Shown: in pieces, positions 62,844 to 64,000 of the stretch
How the letters are laid out: every line of letters starts with the position of its first letter
Position numbering within the stretch: the stretch's first letter is position 1
NCBI RefSeq assembly: GCF_002213415.1
Contig: NZ_NJGU01000002.1
Span: forward strand, 91,876-155,875
DNA from: Herbaspirillum robiniae
Lineage (GTDB): Bacteria > Pseudomonadota > Gammaproteobacteria > Burkholderiales > Burkholderiaceae_D
DNA: 64,000 nucleotides
Direction: 5' to 3'
Notes under the pieces: generated by a model
Told to the model about the DNA's origin: nothing
Seen by the model: only the letters and a program-made list of their open reading frames with translations
Database searches by the model: none
Translations under genes and position numbers: made by a program

Positions 62844-63081
62844 GTCTGGTGTCAGAGAGTTGCTGGAGGCGCCGGTGGGCGCATAAACCTGGTTCGGGAG
62901 CCAAAGCACTTGTGCAGCCGGCTCCGGTGCTGCAGATCGAAACAAATCGGATCAGGCACAGACCCCGGACTGCCGAGGTTGTGCGGGGCCATATTTTACC
63001 AGAGAGCGCCGCCGGGATTAAAATTCAGGGCCGCCGCCGTTGGCGGCATGAAAACGTATTCTCCAGACCCAGGACCTGACC

Positions 63082-63807
63082 ATGCCCCGTTTCTTCTGCC
63101 CGCAAGCCTTGAGCGTAGGATCGGCCTTGGCCCTGCCCGAGCATATCGCGCACCACATCCAGGTGCTGCGCATGCAGCCGGGCGAGCATCTGACGCTGTT
63201 CAACGGCGAAGGCGGCGAGTACACCGCCACGCTGAGCGCCGTGGAAAAGAAGCGCGCCCACGCCGAAGTGAAGACCTTTTCCCCGCGCGAGGCCGAGCTG
63301 CCCTATGCGCTCACGCTGGCCCAGGCGCTGCCGGAGGGATCCAAGATGGACTGGATCGTGGAAAAGGCGGTCGAACTGGGCGCCACCGCCATCGTCCCGC
63401 TGGCCGCGCAGCGCTGCGTGGTGCGGCTGTCGGGCGAGCGCGCCGAAAAGAAGCAGGCGCACTGGCAGGGCATCGTCCACGCCGCCGCCGAACAATGCGG
63501 CCGCAACCGCCTGCCGCACCTGGGCGAGGTTTCGGACTTCCGCCGCTGGATCGGCCAGAGCGACCTGCACCGCCGCATCCTGCTCTCGCCGCGCGGCGAG
63601 CAGCCGCTGTCGGGCTGGGCGCGCCACCATCCGCCGCAGGCCGTGACCCTGATGGTCGGCCCCGAAGGCGGCTTCAACGAGGAAGAAGAACAGCTCGCCT
63701 GCGCCCAGGGCGCCCTGATGCTGACCATGGGACCGCGGGTGCTGCGCACCGAGACGGCAGGCATGGCGGCCATGGCGGCGCTCAATGCGATCTGGGGCGA
63801 GTTGTAG
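63082..63807 (+). CDS. rsmE: 16S rRNA (uracil(1498)-N3)-methyltransferase
   Basis: A 241-residue SPOUT-class methyltransferase modifying U1498 in the 30S decoding centre. MPRFFCPQALSVGSALALPE and HHIQVLRMQPGEHLTLFNG form the N-terminal PUA-like domain. The knotted SAM-binding region contains VGPEGGFNEEEEQLA and PRVLRTETAGMAAMAALN, both diagnostic. Divergent from tkt. Confidence 0.96.
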   Translation: MPRFFCPQALSVGSALALPEHIAHHIQVLRMQPGEHLTLFNGEGGEYTATLSAVEKKRAHAEVKTFSPREAELPYALTLAQALPEGSKMDWIVEKAVELGATAIVPLAAQRCVVRLSGERAEKKQAHWQGIVHAAAEQCGRNRLPHLGEVSDFRRWIGQSDLHRRILLSPRGEQPLSGWARHHPPQAVTLMVGPEGGFNEEEEQLACAQGALMLTMGPRVLRTETAGMAAMAALNAIWGEL

Positions 63808-63920
63808 GGCGGCGTTCTTCTGTCTTATATATAAGGGGCCGGGAGGCGCGGTTTTTTCCAGGCATTGGCGCTTCCCTGCTCGATCCCATTCTTTTCGCTT
63901 TGATCGACCACCGTCGAAGC

Positions 63921-63963
63921 GCGACAAACGACACTGGGTTCTGACTTTCGTCAGGACGACAGG
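63921..63963. repeat. Palindromic repeat, single reverse copy at the right edge
   Basis: A reverse copy of the dispersed repeat with stem CTGAC/GTCAG and the conserved flank GCGACAAACGACACTGG. The partner of a doublet would lie beyond the window. Bases 63808-63920 hold no gene; TTATATATAA at 63822 is a bare palindrome. Confidence 0.75.
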
Positions 63964-64000
63964 TTGCTTGCAAGCCTTGACCATTGCGGGTTCAAGCTGC

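Noticed and set aside
63822..63831. TTATATATAA palindrome
   Set aside because: A simple AT palindrome after rsmE without hexamer partners or conserved context; chance is sufficient.

Overview
The window looks like a core chromosomal segment of a high-GC betaproteobacterium, most probably Oxalobacteraceae and close to Herbaspirillum. That placement is an inference from gene content (homodimeric AceE with a lipoyl-domain-bearing Lpd, E. coli-type GshA, long-form ArgG, a Burkholderiales-like holC neighbourhood, YajQ, PpnP) and codon use; no rRNA or tRNA gene is present to confirm it. Coding density is high. I see no prophage, insertion sequence, CRISPR array, rRNA or tRNA.

Layout. 1-2428 (minus): a cell-surface signalling cassette made of an STN/TonB-like periplasmic protein, a FecI-type sigma factor and a FecR-type anti-sigma factor, probably followed by a receptor gene beyond the left edge. 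2645-4846 (plus): a small secreted protein, then a MerR regulator and aldo/keto reductase operon. 4946-11337 (minus): pyruvate dehydrogenase complex aceE-aceF-lpdA. 11868-20808: gshA (minus), then folD, prlC, holC, a proline-rich protein, dadA and lpxO (plus). 21256-24158: a diguanylate cyclase, a periplasmic asparaginase and a small helical protein. 24236-25879 (minus): a YihY-family membrane protein with a 52-residue membrane peptide behind it. 26216-27649: a succinate-semialdehyde-type dehydrogenase. 28202-32939 (minus): srkA/rdoA, tag and ftsK. 33073-38106: a SEC-C protein, orn (minus), an M48 protease, phhB and rsgA. 38212-40371 (minus): a TonB-dependent siderophore receptor behind a Fur-box-like site. 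40695-43343 (plus): argF, argG, ppnP. 43669-49975: murB, yajQ, a VOC protein, aroG with a leader region, tldD and a nitrilase-family amidase. 50054-57341: yhdP (minus) and glnE (plus). 57430-63807: a methyltransferase, a lipoprotein, gapA, a GNAT protein and tkt (all minus), then rsmE (plus).

The most notable feature is upstream of aroG (DAHP synthase, first step of aromatic amino acid synthesis). The minus strand there encodes a 26-30 residue peptide with nine Phe/Tyr codons in twelve, followed by an intrinsic terminator and by complementary segments that can form alternative protector and antiterminator pairings. This is the architecture of a Phe/Tyr transcription attenuator.

Second, a dispersed 44-bp palindromic repeat family occurs between genes as convergent inverted doublets (REPIN-like). 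Its stem sequences covary between copies. One doublet has been amplified into five tandem 145-bp units and another is interrupted by an 8-bp tandem repeat. Most convergent or isolated genes end in strong, often bidirectional, hairpin terminators.
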